DNA of 64,000 nt. Origin: Arthrobacter sp. QXT-31 (GTDB lineage Bacteria; Actinomycetota; Actinomycetes; Actinomycetales; Micrococcaceae). The stretch covers positions 4,588,001 through 4,652,000 of the forward strand of contig NZ_CP019304.1 in the NCBI RefSeq assembly GCF_001969265.1, in the 5' to 3' direction. Position 1 is the first letter of the stretch. Each line of letters begins with the position of its first letter. The notes under the pieces were generated by a model. The model had not been told where the DNA came from and did no database searches. It worked only from the letters and a program-made list of their open reading frames with translations. Of this stretch, positions 6,536-15,962 are shown one piece after another. A program made the position numbers and the translations under genes.

Positions 6536-9430
6536 TCAGCCCACGGTGGAGTAGGCGACGACGCCCCGCCTGATCAGCCTGATGGCCTCGGCGCAGAGCC
6601 GGGCCAGCCGGGGGTCCAGGCCGGGAATTTTGGCCAGCTGGTCGAGGAGGTCGATAACCTGCTTTGTCCAGCGCACGAAGTCACCGGCGGCCAGGTCCGT
6701 GCCGTTGAGGACCTCCTGGAGGTGACGGCCGCGCGCCCACTTGTACATGGGCCAGATCAGCCCCAGCTCTGGTTCTCCGGTGAGCGGGAGCTTGTTCTGC
6801 TCCTCCACGTCCTCCAGCGCAGACCACTCGCGCACCACGATGTCCACGGCCGTCTCAAGCGAGACGCTGGGCATGCGGGGCCGCAGGCCGCGGTCCTCGC
6901 GTTTTGCCTGGTACACCAGCACGCTGGCGAACGCAGCCACCTCCACGGCGTCGAGGTCGTCGAAGGCGCCCTGCCGCAGGGCCTGTGAAATCAGCAGGTC
7001 CTTTTCGCCGTAGATCCGGCGCAGCCGCTGGCCGTCGGTGCTGATCCGGTGCTGGCCTTCCTCGGCGGCTTCGAGGTAACCGTAGGCGGAGAGGACATCG
7101 CAGACCCGGTCGAATGTTTTGGCGATGGTGTTGGTGCGGCCTTGGATCTGGCGGACCAGACCGTCGGTTTCCTTGCGCAGCTTCCACCAGCGTTCGGACC
7201 ACCGGGCGTGGTCTTCGCGTTCGCTGCAGCCGTGGCACGGGTGGGCGCGCAGGGCGCGGCGCAGATCGGCGATCTTCTTTTCCTGGTTTTGGAGGGCAGA
7301 GCCCAGCCCGAAGTCGGTGTTGCGGCTGTTCCCCCTCGCCGGCGGCCGGTTCTCCCGCAGTGCATTCCGGACGGACGAGGCCAGGTCACGCCGCGACTTG
7401 GGAACCTTGGCGTTGAAGGATTTGGGGATCCTGATCCGGGTCAGTGGCGTGATGGGCCCCTCAAGGTCGTCGACGCCGATCCGGCGCAGCTGGCTCTCCA
7501 GCGTCAGCACCGCGGGCCGCGGCTCGCGGGAACTGTGGTCCGAACTGAGGACCACGGCGAATCCGGGGGCCCTGCCTGCCGGGACATCCACAACATCGCC
7601 CGGCAGGAGCCGGCTCAGGGAGTCCTCGTTGAGTGATTTGCGCGCACGGGACTTGCTGCGCGAACTGAAATTCTCGGCGTCGGACAGTTCACGCCGCAGC
7701 CGCGCGTATTCGGTGAAGTCACCGAGATGGCAGGTCATGGACTTGGCGTAGCCGGCCAGGGATTCCTCGCGGCTGCGGACCTGACGGGCCAGCCCCACCA
7801 CCGAGCGGTCAGCCTGGAACTGGGCGAAGGAGGATTCCAGGATTTCCCTGGCCCGCGGCCGGCCGAACTGGGCGAGCAGGTTGATGCTCATGTTGTACGT
7901 GGGCTGGAAGCTGGAATTGAGCGGATACGTCCGGCGGGAGGCAAGGCCGGCCACCGCCGCCGGATCCGTGCCCGGCTGCCACAGGACCACGGCATGGCCT
8001 TCGACGTCGATGCCGCGCCGGCCCGCCCTGCCGGTGAGCTGCGTGTACTCCCCCGCCGTGATGTCCACGTGGGATTCGCCGTTGAACTTGTCCAGCTTCT
8101 CCAGCACCACGGAACGGGCCGGCATGTTGACCCCCAGGGCCAGCGTCTCGGTGGCGAAGACCGCCTTCACCAGGCCATCGGCAAAAAGCTTCTCGACCAC
8201 TTCCTTAAACGTTGGAAGCATCCCGGCGTGGTGGGCCGCGAAGCCGCGCAGGAGTCCCTCGCGCCAGTTCCAGAAGCCGAGCACCTCAAGGTCGTCGGTC
8301 GGGATGTCCTGCCCGGCTTCGTCCACGCGCTGGGCTATGATGCGCTGCTCGCGCTCCGTGGTGAGCCACAGCCCGGAGGCCACACACTGGCCCACGGCGG
8401 CGTCACAGCCGGCCCGGGAAAAGATGAAGGTGATCGCGGGCAGCAGGTCCTGCCGGTCCAGGCTGGCAATGACCTGCGGCCGGGTGGCCCGCCGCACCGC
8501 GGTCCGGGTCTCCTGCTGGGGCCGGTCGCCATAGCGCTGGCGCTGCTGCCGCCGCTGGCTGCGGCCGCCGTGGCCGAAGCGGCCCTGGAAGTTGAGCTGG
8601 CTTTCGGCCCTGGAGAGGCTCAGCAGTTCCGGGTTGACCTCGAAACCCCTCTTGTCCGCCTCATCGGCAGACGGTGCCGAAGGCAGGGATGCGGCGGAGT
8701 CGGGGCTGCCCGCAGGGGCGATTTCGTCGAAGGTGGTCTCGCTCGCGAACAGATCCACGATCTCGCGGCCCACCATGACGTGCTGCCAGAGGGGAACAGG
8801 CCGGTGTTCGGAGACGATGACGTCGGTGTCTCCGCGCACGGTGTCCAGCCAGGCGCCGAACTCCTCGGCGTTGGAGACTGTGGCGCTCAGGGATGCGACC
8901 TGCACCTCGCTGGGCAGGTGGATGATGACTTCCTCCCAGACTGCGCCGCGGAAGCGGTCGGCCAGGTAGTGCACCTCATCCATGACCACAAAGCCCAGAT
9001 CGAACAGGGTGTCGGAGTCGGCGTACAGCATGTTGCGCAGGACCTCGGTGGTCATCACCACCACGGGCGCGTCGCCATTGATGCTGGTGTCGCCGGTCAG
9101 CAGCCCGACGTTCGCCTCACCGTATTTCTCCGTCAGCTCGGTGAATTTCTGGTTGCTGAGCGCCTTGATGGGCGTGGTGTAGAAGGCTTTCAGTCCGCGC
9201 TGGAGCGCCAGGTAAACGGCGAACTCACCCACGATGGTCTTGCCGGCGCCGGTGGGCGCGGCGACCAGTACGCCGCGGCCCTCCTGGAGCGACTTGCACG
9301 CCTGCCGCTGGAAGTCATCGAGTTCAAAGCTGAACGTGCGGGCAAACGCACCCAGATGGGTCTTGGCTTCCGCGGCCCGTTCGGCGCTGGCACGGTACCG
9401 TTCGGAGGGCGACGGAGTGGTGGTGGACAT
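6536..9430 (-). CDS. helY: HelY-type Ski2/Mtr4-like DEVH RNA helicase
   Basis: This 964-residue SF2 helicase has motif I PTGAGKT (residues 59-65), motif II DEVH, TATEVLRN-type Ib sequence, and motif VI TGRAGRRG. A long C-terminal region resembles the Ski2-like DSHCT portion of actinobacterial HelY. A basic insertion rich in Arg/Gln follows the first RecA domain. Such helicases are thought to unwind structured RNA during turnover. It sits 24 bp after tatC and probably belongs to the tatA-tatC transcription unit, an order conserved in actinobacteria. TAGGCT six nt before the ATG suggests it can also start as a leaderless mRNA. Confidence 0.92.
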   Translation of the reverse strand: MSTTTPSPSERYRASAERAAEAKTHLGAFARTFSFELDDFQRQACKSLQEGRGVLVAAPTGAGKTIVGEFAVYLALQRGLKAFYTTPIKALSNQKFTELTEKYGEANVGLLTGDTSINGDAPVVVMTTEVLRNMLYADSDTLFDLGFVVMDEVHYLADRFRGAVWEEVIIHLPSEVQVASLSATVSNAEEFGAWLDTVRGDTDVIVSEHRPVPLWQHVMVGREIVDLFASETTFDEIAPAGSPDSAASLPSAPSADEADKRGFEVNPELLSLSRAESQLNFQGRFGHGGRSQRRQQRQRYGDRPQQETRTAVRRATRPQVIASLDRQDLLPAITFIFSRAGCDAAVGQCVASGLWLTTEREQRIIAQRVDEAGQDIPTDDLEVLGFWNWREGLLRGFAAHHAGMLPTFKEVVEKLFADGLVKAVFATETLALGVNMPARSVVLEKLDKFNGESHVDITAGEYTQLTGRAGRRGIDVEGHAVVLWQPGTDPAAVAGLASRRTYPLNSSFQPTYNMSINLLAQFGRPRAREILESSFAQFQADRSVVGLARQVRSREESLAGYAKSMTCHLGDFTEYARLRRELSDAENFSSRSKSRARKSLNEDSLSRLLPGDVVDVPAGRAPGFAVVLSSDHSSREPRPAVLTLESQLRRIGVDDLEGPITPLTRIRIPKSFNAKVPKSRRDLASSVRNALRENRPPARGNSRNTDFGLGSALQNQEKKIADLRRALRAHPCHGCSEREDHARWSERWWKLRKETDGLVRQIQGRTNTIAKTFDRVCDVLSAYGYLEAAEEGQHRISTDGQRLRRIYGEKDLLISQALRQGAFDDLDAVEVAAFASVLVYQAKREDRGLRPRMPSVSLETAVDIVVREWSALEDVEEQNKLPLTGEPELGLIWPMYKWARGRHLQEVLNGTDLAAGDFVRWTKQVIDLLDQLAKIPGLDPRLARLCAEAIRLIRRGVVAYSTVG

Positions 9431-9454
9431 TCTCCAAGCCTAGCGGTGGGGCGA

Positions 9455-10291
9455 CTAGAGATTCTTCAGCTCACTGCTCGGGGTTGCGATATCGGCTGTG
9501 GCCTCGGTCTCAGCGGCCCGCTTCACCGCCCGGCGCTCACGCCGCCGGTCGTTCAGGACACACAGGCCGATGGCCGCGAAGAAGAGCAGAAGCATGGGGC
9601 CGGCGAGGTAGAACATGCTCATCGCGTCGCCGCCGGGAGCGGCCATGGCCGCGAACAGGCAGACGAGGAACACGGTGATGCGCCAGCTCCTGATGAGCTG
9701 TTCCCCGCGGAGCAGACCGGCGAGGTTCAGCCCGACCAGGACAACCGGGAGAAGGAAGGCGATGCCGAAGGCCAGCAGCAGCCGCAGCACGAAGGACAGG
9801 TAAACCTGAGCGCTGATGAAGTTGGACCCGCCGGAGGGGGTGAAGTCGGTGAGGACCCGGACAGCATTGGGCAGGACCAGCCACGCCAGCGTGACGCCGC
9901 CGACAAAGAGCGGCACGGCGGCCGCGACAAAGGACAGCGCCAGCCGGCGCTCCTTCTTGTGCAGGCCGGGGACGATGAACGCCCACAGCTGGTACAGCCA
10001 GACCGGGCTGGCCAGGATGACGCCCAGGAACACGGACACCTGGATCATGAGGTCGAAGGAGCTCGCCACGCCGTCGAAGTTGAGGGACGCCTGACGCCCT
10101 TGGCTTTCGTTGAGGTCCCGGATCGGTTTGATCAGGGCCGCGAGCATGGGCTGGTAGACCATGAAACCCGCAACGGTGGCGAGCACTACGGCAATGGCGG
10201 ACTTGAACAGCCTGTTCCTGAGTTCGCGCAGATGGTCAAGCAGAGCCATCCGTCCCTCAGGATTGGAGCGACGACTCATGGTTAGTGCCAC
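9455..10291 (-). CDS. tatC: Twin-arginine translocase subunit TatC
   Basis: This 278-residue, six-TM TatC is the receptor for twin-arginine signal peptides. It carries the hallmark N-terminal sequence EGRMALLDHLRELRNRL, the FxLxxQxxxP-like periplasmic region (ASPVWLYQLWAFIVPGL) and a basic cytoplasmic C-terminus. The GTG at 10291 lies 6 nt past the tatA stop; an ATG at 10279 is an equally credible start four codons later. It forms an operon with tatA upstream and helY downstream. Tat export of folded proteins acts in the cytoplasmic membrane. Confidence 0.95.
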   Translation of the reverse strand: MALTMSRRSNPEGRMALLDHLRELRNRLFKSAIAVVLATVAGFMVYQPMLAALIKPIRDLNESQGRQASLNFDGVASSFDLMIQVSVFLGVILASPVWLYQLWAFIVPGLHKKERRLALSFVAAAVPLFVGGVTLAWLVLPNAVRVLTDFTPSGGSNFISAQVYLSFVLRLLLAFGIAFLLPVVLVGLNLAGLLRGEQLIRSWRITVFLVCLFAAMAAPGGDAMSMFYLAGPMLLLFFAAIGLCVLNDRRRERRAVKRAAETEATADIATPSSELKNL

Positions 10292-10297
10292 GTACTC

Positions 10298-10567
10298 TTA
10301 GGCGCGGTTGGGGGGCGGAACGTCGTTTCCGTCTGCAGGACGGTTATCCGTAGCGGAGGAACGCGGGTGGTTGACGACGGTGCCCTCAACGGGATCCGAG
10401 CTGTCCTTGGCTTCCGGGGTGCCGTCCTTCTTCATTTCGCGGACTTCCGACTTGAAAATACGCATCGACTGGCCGAGGCTCCGGGCCATGCCGGGAAGCT
10501 TCGGTGCAGCGAAGAGCACCAAAGCCAGGACGATGATGATGATGAGATGCCAGCCTTCAAGCCTCAT
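10298..10567 (-). CDS. tatA: Twin-arginine translocase subunit TatA
   Basis: This 89-residue protein shows the TatA pattern: one short N-terminal membrane helix (WHLIIIIVLALVLFAAPKLP), a Pro hinge, an amphipathic helix (MARSLGQSMRIFKSEVREM) and a polar tail. TatA oligomers form the passage for folded Tat substrates recruited by TatC. The ATG at 10567 follows an AAAGGAAC ribosome binding site. No separate tatB is visible, consistent with the minimal TatAC arrangement of many Gram-positives. Confidence 0.95.
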   Translation of the reverse strand: MRLEGWHLIIIIVLALVLFAAPKLPGMARSLGQSMRIFKSEVREMKKDGTPEAKDSSDPVEGTVVNHPRSSATDNRPADGNDVPPPNRA

Positions 10568-10602
10568 GGTGGGTGTTCCTTTCGTTTAGATACATCCTAC
10601 GT

Positions 10603-10971
10603 TTATCTGAATTCGATGTCGCGCAGCGACTGGGGCTGGCCCCGTTCGGCCTTCCGGCGGACCCTGCGCTGGCGGCGGGCTTCCCTGCGGGCCTCTTTGG
10701 ATGCGTGGTAATCATGGCGCACCTGGTGCGGCGAGGCGAAAGCAGCCAGACCCGGCGCAAGCCACGCGGAGTCCGGATCAGGAGCCGGATCGGTCGTGCC
10801 TCCGGGCACCGCTGCGGGAACCGGAAGACGGGTCAGCTTGTCCCCCGCTTCACCGAGCTCCTTGACCGTCGCCATGAACTGCCGGAACAGGCGTATCCCC
10901 ATGAGGACGAAGAACAGCAGCGACAGCGACACAAGTGCCACCCAAATTAGGATCCAAGACCACCAAGGCAT
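10603..10971 (-). CDS. Small single-TM protein, function unknown
   Basis: This 122-residue protein begins MPWWSWILIWVALVSL, so the first 30 residues form one membrane helix. A polar region follows, ending in a strongly basic tail (KEARREARRQRRVRRKAERG). The open frame extends further upstream, but that part is compositionally wrong and overlaps pafBC. A TAGACT box seven nt before the ATG at 10971 fits a leaderless start, and the TAG in that box is the pafBC stop codon. I recognise no family. Its place between pafBC and tatA suggests a housekeeping membrane role. Confidence 0.8.
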   Translation of the reverse strand: MPWWSWILIWVALVSLSLLFFVLMGIRLFRQFMATVKELGEAGDKLTRLPVPAAVPGGTTDPAPDPDSAWLAPGLAAFASPHQVRHDYHASKEARREARRQRRVRRKAERGQPQSLRDIEFR

Positions 10972-10981
10972 GCTGAGTAGT

Positions 10982-12973
10982 CTAGCTGGCGTAAATGGCC
11001 AGGGCCGCGTCAATCCAGTCCCGGGAGGCCCGCGCGAGTTCCCCGGGTTCCAGGATCCGTGCCGTTCCGCCGTGCTGGGCCACGAACATGGGCAGCCAGG
11101 AGGTGTTGCCGAACCGGATCTCGGCCACCAGGCCGCCGTCCGGAAGCGGCGCTGTCCGCTCGGCATAGTAGTCGTCCGCGAGCCCGGTGGCGCGGGCGGT
11201 GAGCTGGACGGTGACCAGGGTGTCGTCGTCGTTGGGGGTGAACAGCTTTGCCGGGAACCCGCCGTCGGGCTTTATCCCGGACGAGACGGACTTCCCGTTC
11301 GGGGCGAGATCCTCGATCCGGTCCAGCCGGAAATTCCGCAGCCCGGTCGCCGAGTGGCAGTAGGCCTCGAAGTACCAGGTGTTGTCCAGGGAATAGAGCC
11401 GGAGCGGATCCACGTCCCGTTCCGACAGGGTGTCCTTCTGCGCGGAAAGGTAAACGAGGTGCAGCTGCGAGCCTGACTCAATCGCGTCCCTGATGACCTC
11501 CAGGTTGGCTGAGTTGCCGGGCCCCACTTCCGGCCCGGACAGGGCAGCGGCGCGGAGCCCCTCCTCCCCTGCGGCCGCCATCAGCTTGAGCGTCACCGAT
11601 TCAAGGGCACTTCCCTCGGCCAGTTCCGGCAGACCGTTCAGGGTCTCCAGGCCCGTGAGCAGCGCGCAGGCCTCGTCCACAGTGAAGCGGACGGGCCGGT
11701 TCAGCTCCATGGACTGGCTGATGAAAACGTGGCCTTCCTCCCACTGGATGTCCAGCAGCTCGTCCGGGTATCCCTGCGGCAGGCCGGAACAGATCAGGAT
11801 CAGCAGGTCGCCCTCCAGTTCCTGGCGGGTCACCCCGAACCGTTCGGCGACCTCCTCGATGGGCAGCCCCTGGTTGCGGACCAGGAACGGGACCAGCTGC
11901 AGCATCCGCTTGAGCTGGTCCTCCGAGGTGCGTTTGCGGGTCCGCTTTCCGGCCCCGGCATGGGCGAAGGAGTACTGCGGCGCCGGCGCGGCAAGGAACG
12001 CGGCGGCATTCTCCAGACGGCGCTGCACCGCAGCTGACAGCTCCGCGGGGGCCACAACCTTCACGTTAGGGCCGTAGGAGGCCAGTTCCTCCCCGAGCAC
12101 CTCAGCGTCACGGTAGGGAACCGTCAGCCGGTCCCGGCCGGCGTCGGACTCCCTGTCCGTGTTCCCGGACGGAGATCCAGCGGCGGCACGCTTGCGCAGC
12201 CCCAGCAGCTTGCCGCGCCGGATGTCAACCACGGCAGTGCTGAGCGGAAGCTCCGGAAGGCTGTTCAGTTCCGCACGGACGTTGAAGCCGGCGGGCGGCG
12301 TGAAGGCCTCCCGGTCAAGAATCGTTACCGCTGACGTGAAGCGGGACAACCGGAAAAAGCGCTTGGCGCCGCGGCCCCGGTCAAAGCCCACGAGGTACCA
12401 CTGGCCGAAGCGGCTGCCCAGGCCCCAGGGTTCAACGATGCGTTCCTCTTCCTTGCCCGTGCTGCCGGCGAGGTAGAGGAAGCGGACGGCGTGCTGGGCG
12501 TGCATGGCGGCCACGAGGTCCTCGAACGCTTGGCCGGCGGGCTTGATGCGGGGCTGCACGCCAGCCGGAAGTTCGACGTCGGCCAGCCCGCCTGCCGCCT
12601 GCAGCTTGCGGAGCGCGTTGCTCGCCGCTGTTCCCAGTGCCGCCTGTTCCCAGAGCTGGGAGGCCAGCAGCAGGACCGTCCACTCGTCCGGGGTGAGTTC
12701 CACATCCGGAAGGCGGTTGGATTCCTTGCCGATCCGGTACCGGGTGGTGCCGGGATCGTCTGAACTCCAGCCCAGGTCGGTGACGGTCTCGACGTCGAAG
12801 CCGAAGTCGCGGAGATCGTTCTTGTCGCGTTCAAACATGCGGCCAAAGGCGGCGTCGCTGGCCGCGCCGCCGGCGTAGATCTTCTCCCGCAGCTCGCTGC
12901 GCCGCAGCCCGTACCGCGAGTTGAGCAGGGCGATCAGGAGGTTCAGCAGGCGTTCAGTACGTTGCGCGGACAC
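10982..12973 (-). CDS. pafBC: PafBC, fused WYL-domain DNA-damage transcription activator
   Basis: This 663-residue protein is PafB and PafC in one chain. The PafB half has a winged-helix HTH (residues 1-75, ERLLNLLIALLNSRYGL) and a WYL domain (WYLVGFD near residue 190). The PafC half has a second HTH (about 345-400, IEEVAERFGVTRQELEGDL) and WYL region (TWYFEAYCHSATG near 530). In mycobacteria the two subunits work together to activate LexA-independent DNA-damage genes. Natural fusions are known in Arthrobacter. The GTG start has TAACGT seven nt upstream, a leaderless arrangement. Confidence 0.95.
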   Translation of the reverse strand: MSAQRTERLLNLLIALLNSRYGLRRSELREKIYAGGAASDAAFGRMFERDKNDLRDFGFDVETVTDLGWSSDDPGTTRYRIGKESNRLPDVELTPDEWTVLLLASQLWEQAALGTAASNALRKLQAAGGLADVELPAGVQPRIKPAGQAFEDLVAAMHAQHAVRFLYLAGSTGKEEERIVEPWGLGSRFGQWYLVGFDRGRGAKRFFRLSRFTSAVTILDREAFTPPAGFNVRAELNSLPELPLSTAVVDIRRGKLLGLRKRAAAGSPSGNTDRESDAGRDRLTVPYRDAEVLGEELASYGPNVKVVAPAELSAAVQRRLENAAAFLAAPAPQYSFAHAGAGKRTRKRTSEDQLKRMLQLVPFLVRNQGLPIEEVAERFGVTRQELEGDLLILICSGLPQGYPDELLDIQWEEGHVFISQSMELNRPVRFTVDEACALLTGLETLNGLPELAEGSALESVTLKLMAAAGEEGLRAAALSGPEVGPGNSANLEVIRDAIESGSQLHLVYLSAQKDTLSERDVDPLRLYSLDNTWYFEAYCHSATGLRNFRLDRIEDLAPNGKSVSSGIKPDGGFPAKLFTPNDDDTLVTVQLTARATGLADDYYAERTAPLPDGGLVAEIRFGNTSWLPMFVAQHGGTARILEPGELARASRDWIDAALAIYAS

Positions 12974-13014
12974 CCTCGTTACGTTACTAAAACCGTTCCG
13001 GCAAAAACGCGAAA

Positions 13015-13055
13015 GCGCGGCAACAATCCGGAAAATCCTTCCGATTGTTACCGCG
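13015..13055. terminator. Hairpin terminator between FKBP gene and pafBC
   Basis: Inverted repeat with left arm GCGCGGCAACAATC (from 13015) and right arm ending at 13055 in GATTGTTACCGCGC, extended by GGAA/TTCC, with a short loop. One mismatch. It lies downstream of the FKBP gene on the minus strand and upstream of pafBC, giving pafBC its own transcription unit. Confidence 0.8.
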
Positions 13056-13107
13056 CTTGCGCTATACGGCGGTTGGGAGCCGGCGGGTGAGCCCGCGACC
13101 GTGGGGG

Positions 13108-13503
13108 TTAGCGGACGGCCACCAGGTCCACGACGAAGATCAGTGCCTCGTTCGGGCCGATGGCTCCGCCGGCACCGCGTGAGCCGTAGGCCAGCTCCGA
13201 GGGAATCTCAAGGCGGCGGCGTCCGCCGACCTTCATGCCGAGCAGGCCCTGGTCCCAGCCCTGGATGACCTGGCCGACGCCGACGCGGAAGTCCAGCGGA
13301 GCGCCGCGGCCCCAGGACGCGTCGAACTCTTCGCCCGTGGACCAGGCCACGCCGACGTAGTGCGTGGAGACGGTGTCGCCGGCCTTGGCCTCCGGTCCGT
13401 CGCCCTCAATGAGGTCGGTGATGACGAGTTCCGTGGGCACCGGGCCCTCGGGGAACTCGATTTCCGGCTTTTCACGGTCGAGCTTGCGCTGTCCGAATGA
13501 CAT
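13108..13503 (-). CDS. Cytoplasmic FKBP-type peptidyl-prolyl isomerase
   Basis: This 131-residue single FKBP domain contains DTVSTHYVGVAWSTGEEFDAS, the VIQGWDQGLLGMKVGG active-site segment, IPSELAYGSRGAGG and a final FVVDLVAVR strand. It catalyses cis-trans isomerisation of X-Pro bonds. There is no signal peptide, so it acts in the cytoplasm. AAGGAG precedes the ATG. It follows the exported FKBP gene by 50 bp on the same strand, so the pair is probably co-transcribed. Confidence 0.93.
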   Translation of the reverse strand: MSFGQRKLDREKPEIEFPEGPVPTELVITDLIEGDGPEAKAGDTVSTHYVGVAWSTGEEFDASWGRGAPLDFRVGVGQVIQGWDQGLLGMKVGGRRRLEIPSELAYGSRGAGGAIGPNEALIFVVDLVAVR

Positions 13504-13553
13504 GGTTGCTCCTTCTGTTTGGGCTGCTTGTACGGACTTGGGTCTTTGCTTGC

Positions 13554-14483
13554 TTACTTAACACCAAGGATGTCGACGACGAAGACGAGGTCGCCCTTGG
13601 CGTCACCCTGGCCGGCGTCGCCGTAGGCGAGGTCCTTGGGGATGACCAGCAGGACTCGGGAGCCGACGGTCTTGCCGGCCAGGCCCTGGGTCCAGCCCTT
13701 GATGACCTGGTTCAGGCCGAACGACGTCGGCTCGCCGCGGTCAAAGCTCGAGTCGAACTTCTTGCCACTGGCCAGGGCCACGCCGACGTAGTTGACGGTC
13801 AGGGTGTCAGTGGCCTTGACGACGGCGCCCTTGCCCTTGATCAGGTCCTGGGCGATGAGCTTCTTCGGGGCGGCGACGCCCTTGACGGAGATTTCGGGCT
13901 TGCCGTCCTTCTCGGTCACGGTCGGCAGGCCGGCGGGCGGAGTAACCGCATCGCCTTCCGGCTTCTCCAGGACCTTCGGTGCGTCCTTGGCCGAGATCAC
14001 CTTGATGATCAGGAGCTGGGTCGGCTGCGCAGCCTGGCCCTCCGCCGCTGCCTTGCCCGGGATGGCGAGGGCGAGCTGGGAGCCCACCTTGGCGCCAACG
14101 AACGCGTTGTAGACGATGGCGCTGCCGGTCTTGAGTTCCTCGTTCAGTTCAATGGGCTCGGGGTCGCGGGGGAAGCTGTCGTCCAGGGTGGAGCCGTCCT
14201 TGGCGTTGAGGGCAAGGACGGAGATTTCAGCCACCTGGTTGGCCTTCACGCGGTCCCCGCTGCCTTCGGTGACAACCTTGACGGTGGCCTCGCTGACCTC
14301 GAGCGGCTTGGTGAATTCCACGCCCGGGGCTTTCTTGTCCCCTTTGTCCGTCAGCTTGAGCGAGTCGAACTTGGAGGTCTCGCCCGCGGACTGGCTGGTC
14401 GGCTCCGGGGCTGCGGGCTCCTGGCCACCGCAGGCGGTCAGCAGAAGCAGCGCGGGAAGAAGGATTGCTAGTAGTCGGCGCAC
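13554..14483 (-). CDS. Lipoprotein with two FKBP-like domains (peptidyl-prolyl isomerase)
   Basis: This 309-residue protein has a lipoprotein signal peptide with lipobox LTAC (Cys18), so it is anchored outside the membrane. Residues 45-165 resemble a degenerate FKBP domain (VKANQVAEISVLALNAKDG, AIPGKAAAEG). Residues 200-309 form a canonical FKBP domain (TLTVNYVGVALASGKKFDSS, VIKGWTQGLAGKTVGS, IPKDLAYGDAG). Only the C-terminal domain keeps the usual aromatic/Asp pocket, so it is the likely active one. It probably assists folding of exported proteins. The start is GTG. Confidence 0.9.
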   Translation of the reverse strand: MRRLLAILLPALLLLTACGGQEPAAPEPTSQSAGETSKFDSLKLTDKGDKKAPGVEFTKPLEVSEATVKVVTEGSGDRVKANQVAEISVLALNAKDGSTLDDSFPRDPEPIELNEELKTGSAIVYNAFVGAKVGSQLALAIPGKAAAEGQAAQPTQLLIIKVISAKDAPKVLEKPEGDAVTPPAGLPTVTEKDGKPEISVKGVAAPKKLIAQDLIKGKGAVVKATDTLTVNYVGVALASGKKFDSSFDRGEPTSFGLNQVIKGWTQGLAGKTVGSRVLLVIPKDLAYGDAGQGDAKGDLVFVVDILGVK

Positions 14484-14596
14484 GTAAAAACTTTCGTCGG
14501 GGCAAGATGGATGCCCTGCCTGTGGGGGTGCTGCAGGCGGCAGGGCAGTCAGGGCCGCAGAACGGCCTCTTCCAGAGTAACGCGGAAAGCTGGGTA

Positions 14597-15961
14597 TCAG
14601 CCCATAGAGTCCAGAAGGGCATCAACCCGCTCGTCCACGTTGCGGAACGGATCCTTGCACAGGATGGTCTGGTGCGCGCGGTCGTTGAGCTTCAGATGGA
14701 CCCAGTCCACGGTGTAGTCCCGGCCCAGTTCCTGTGCCTTGCGGACAAAGTCGCCGCGCAGCTTGGCCCGCGTGGTCTGCGGCGGGGCGTCCACGGCGTC
14801 CTTGATGGCCGTCTCCTCGGTCACCCGGCGGACGGCGCCGCGGGACTGGAGCAGGTAGTACAGGCCGCGCGCCCGCGAGATGTCGTGGTACGTGAGGTCC
14901 AGCTGCGCGATCCGCGGTGCGTCCAGCCCCAGCCCATGGCGCCTGCGGTAGCTGTCCATCAGCTTTTTCTTGATCGCCCAGTCGATTTCGGTGTCGATGG
15001 TGCTGGAGTCGCCGCTTTCGATGGCGCGCAGCGTCCGCCCCCAGAGGTCCAGGATCAGCGGGACGTGCTGGTTGTGGGCGCCGTTTTCCTCGACGAATGC
15101 GGTGACCTTGCTCAGGTACTCCTGCTGGATCTCCAGAGCGGTGAGCTGGCGGCCGTTCGCGAGCCGGACGAGGGCGCGGCCGCTCAGGTCGTGGGAAATT
15201 TCCCGGATGCTGCGGATGGGGTTTTCCATCCGCATGTCCCGCATGATCACCCCGGCTTCGATCATCCTCAGAATGAGGTCCACGGTGCCTACCTTGAGCA
15301 GCGCGGTGGTCTCTGACATGTTCGAGTCCCCGACGATCACGTGCAGGCGGCGGTAGAACTCGGCGTCGGCATGCGGCTCGTCACGGGTGTTGATGATCGG
15401 CCGGGAACGGGTGGTGGCCGAGGACACGCCCTCCCAGATGTGGTCGGCGCGCTGCGAGAATGCGTACGTGGCCCCGTGCGGTGTCTTCAGGATCTTGCCC
15501 GCACCGGCGATGAGCTGCCGGGTGACGAGGAACGGGATCAGGATTTCGGCCAGCCGGGTGAACTCTCCGCGGCGCGGAATGAGGTAGTTCTCGTGGCTGC
15601 CGTACGAGTTGCCGGCGGAGTCGGTGTTGTTCTTGAACAGGTAGACGGTTCCGTTGAAGCCCTCGGCCGCGAGCCTGGACTGGGCCTCATCCACGAGGTC
15701 GTCCAGGATGAGCTCCCCCGCCCGGTCGTGCGCGATCAGCTGGGCGAGGTCGTCGCATTCGGCGGTGGCGTACTCCGGGTGCGAGCCCACGTCGAGGTAC
15801 AGGCGGGATCCGTTGGTGAGGAACACGTTGGAGGACCGGCCCCAGCTGACCACCTTGCGGAACAGGTAGCGGGCCACCTCCTCCGGTGCGAGGGGCCGGG
15901 AGTCCGGGCTCGAATAGGAAATCCCGAACTCGGTTTCAATGCCGAAGATCCTCTTGTCCAT
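14597..15961 (-). CDS. pafA: Pup-protein ligase PafA
   Basis: This 454-residue enzyme activates the C-terminal Glu of Pup with ATP and joins it to target lysines. It belongs to the glutamine-synthetase-like carboxylate-amine ligases. The start [15 protein letters not shown] places the metal-binding Glu at position 9, as in mycobacterial PafA. Other expected segments are [33 protein letters not shown] and [11 protein letters not shown]. The frame is open ten codons further upstream, but the ATG at 15961 starts one base after the prcA stop (TGA-C-ATG), giving tight coupling. Confidence 0.97.
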   Translation of the reverse strand: MDKRIFGIETEFGISYSSPDSRPLAPEEVARYLFRKVVSWGRSSNVFLTNGSRLYLDVGSHPEYATAECDDLAQLIAHDRAGELILDDLVDEAQSRLAAEGFNGTVYLFKNNTDSAGNSYGSHENYLIPRRGEFTRLAEILIPFLVTRQLIAGAGKILKTPHGATYAFSQRADHIWEGVSSATTRSRPIINTRDEPHADAEFYRRLHVIVGDSNMSETTALLKVGTVDLILRMIEAGVIMRDMRMENPIRSIREISHDLSGRALVRLANGRQLTALEIQQEYLSKVTAFVEENGAHNQHVPLILDLWGRTLRAIESGDSSTIDTEIDWAIKKKLMDSYRRRHGLGLDAPRIAQLDLTYHDISRARGLYYLLQSRGAVRRVTEETAIKDAVDAPPQTTRAKLRGDFVRKAQELGRDYTVDWVHLKLNDRAHQTILCKDPFRNVDERVDALLDSMG

Positions 15962-15962
15962 G

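Noticed and set aside
7727..10285. 852-codon open frame on the plus strand
   Set aside because: It lies opposite helY and tatC, whose motifs are unambiguous. It is a high-GC antisense frame with no recognisable domain.
14512..14547. Hairpin TGCCCTGCC/GGCAGGGCA after pafA
   Set aside because: The stem is short with a long loop and no U-tract, so a terminator call is not supported.
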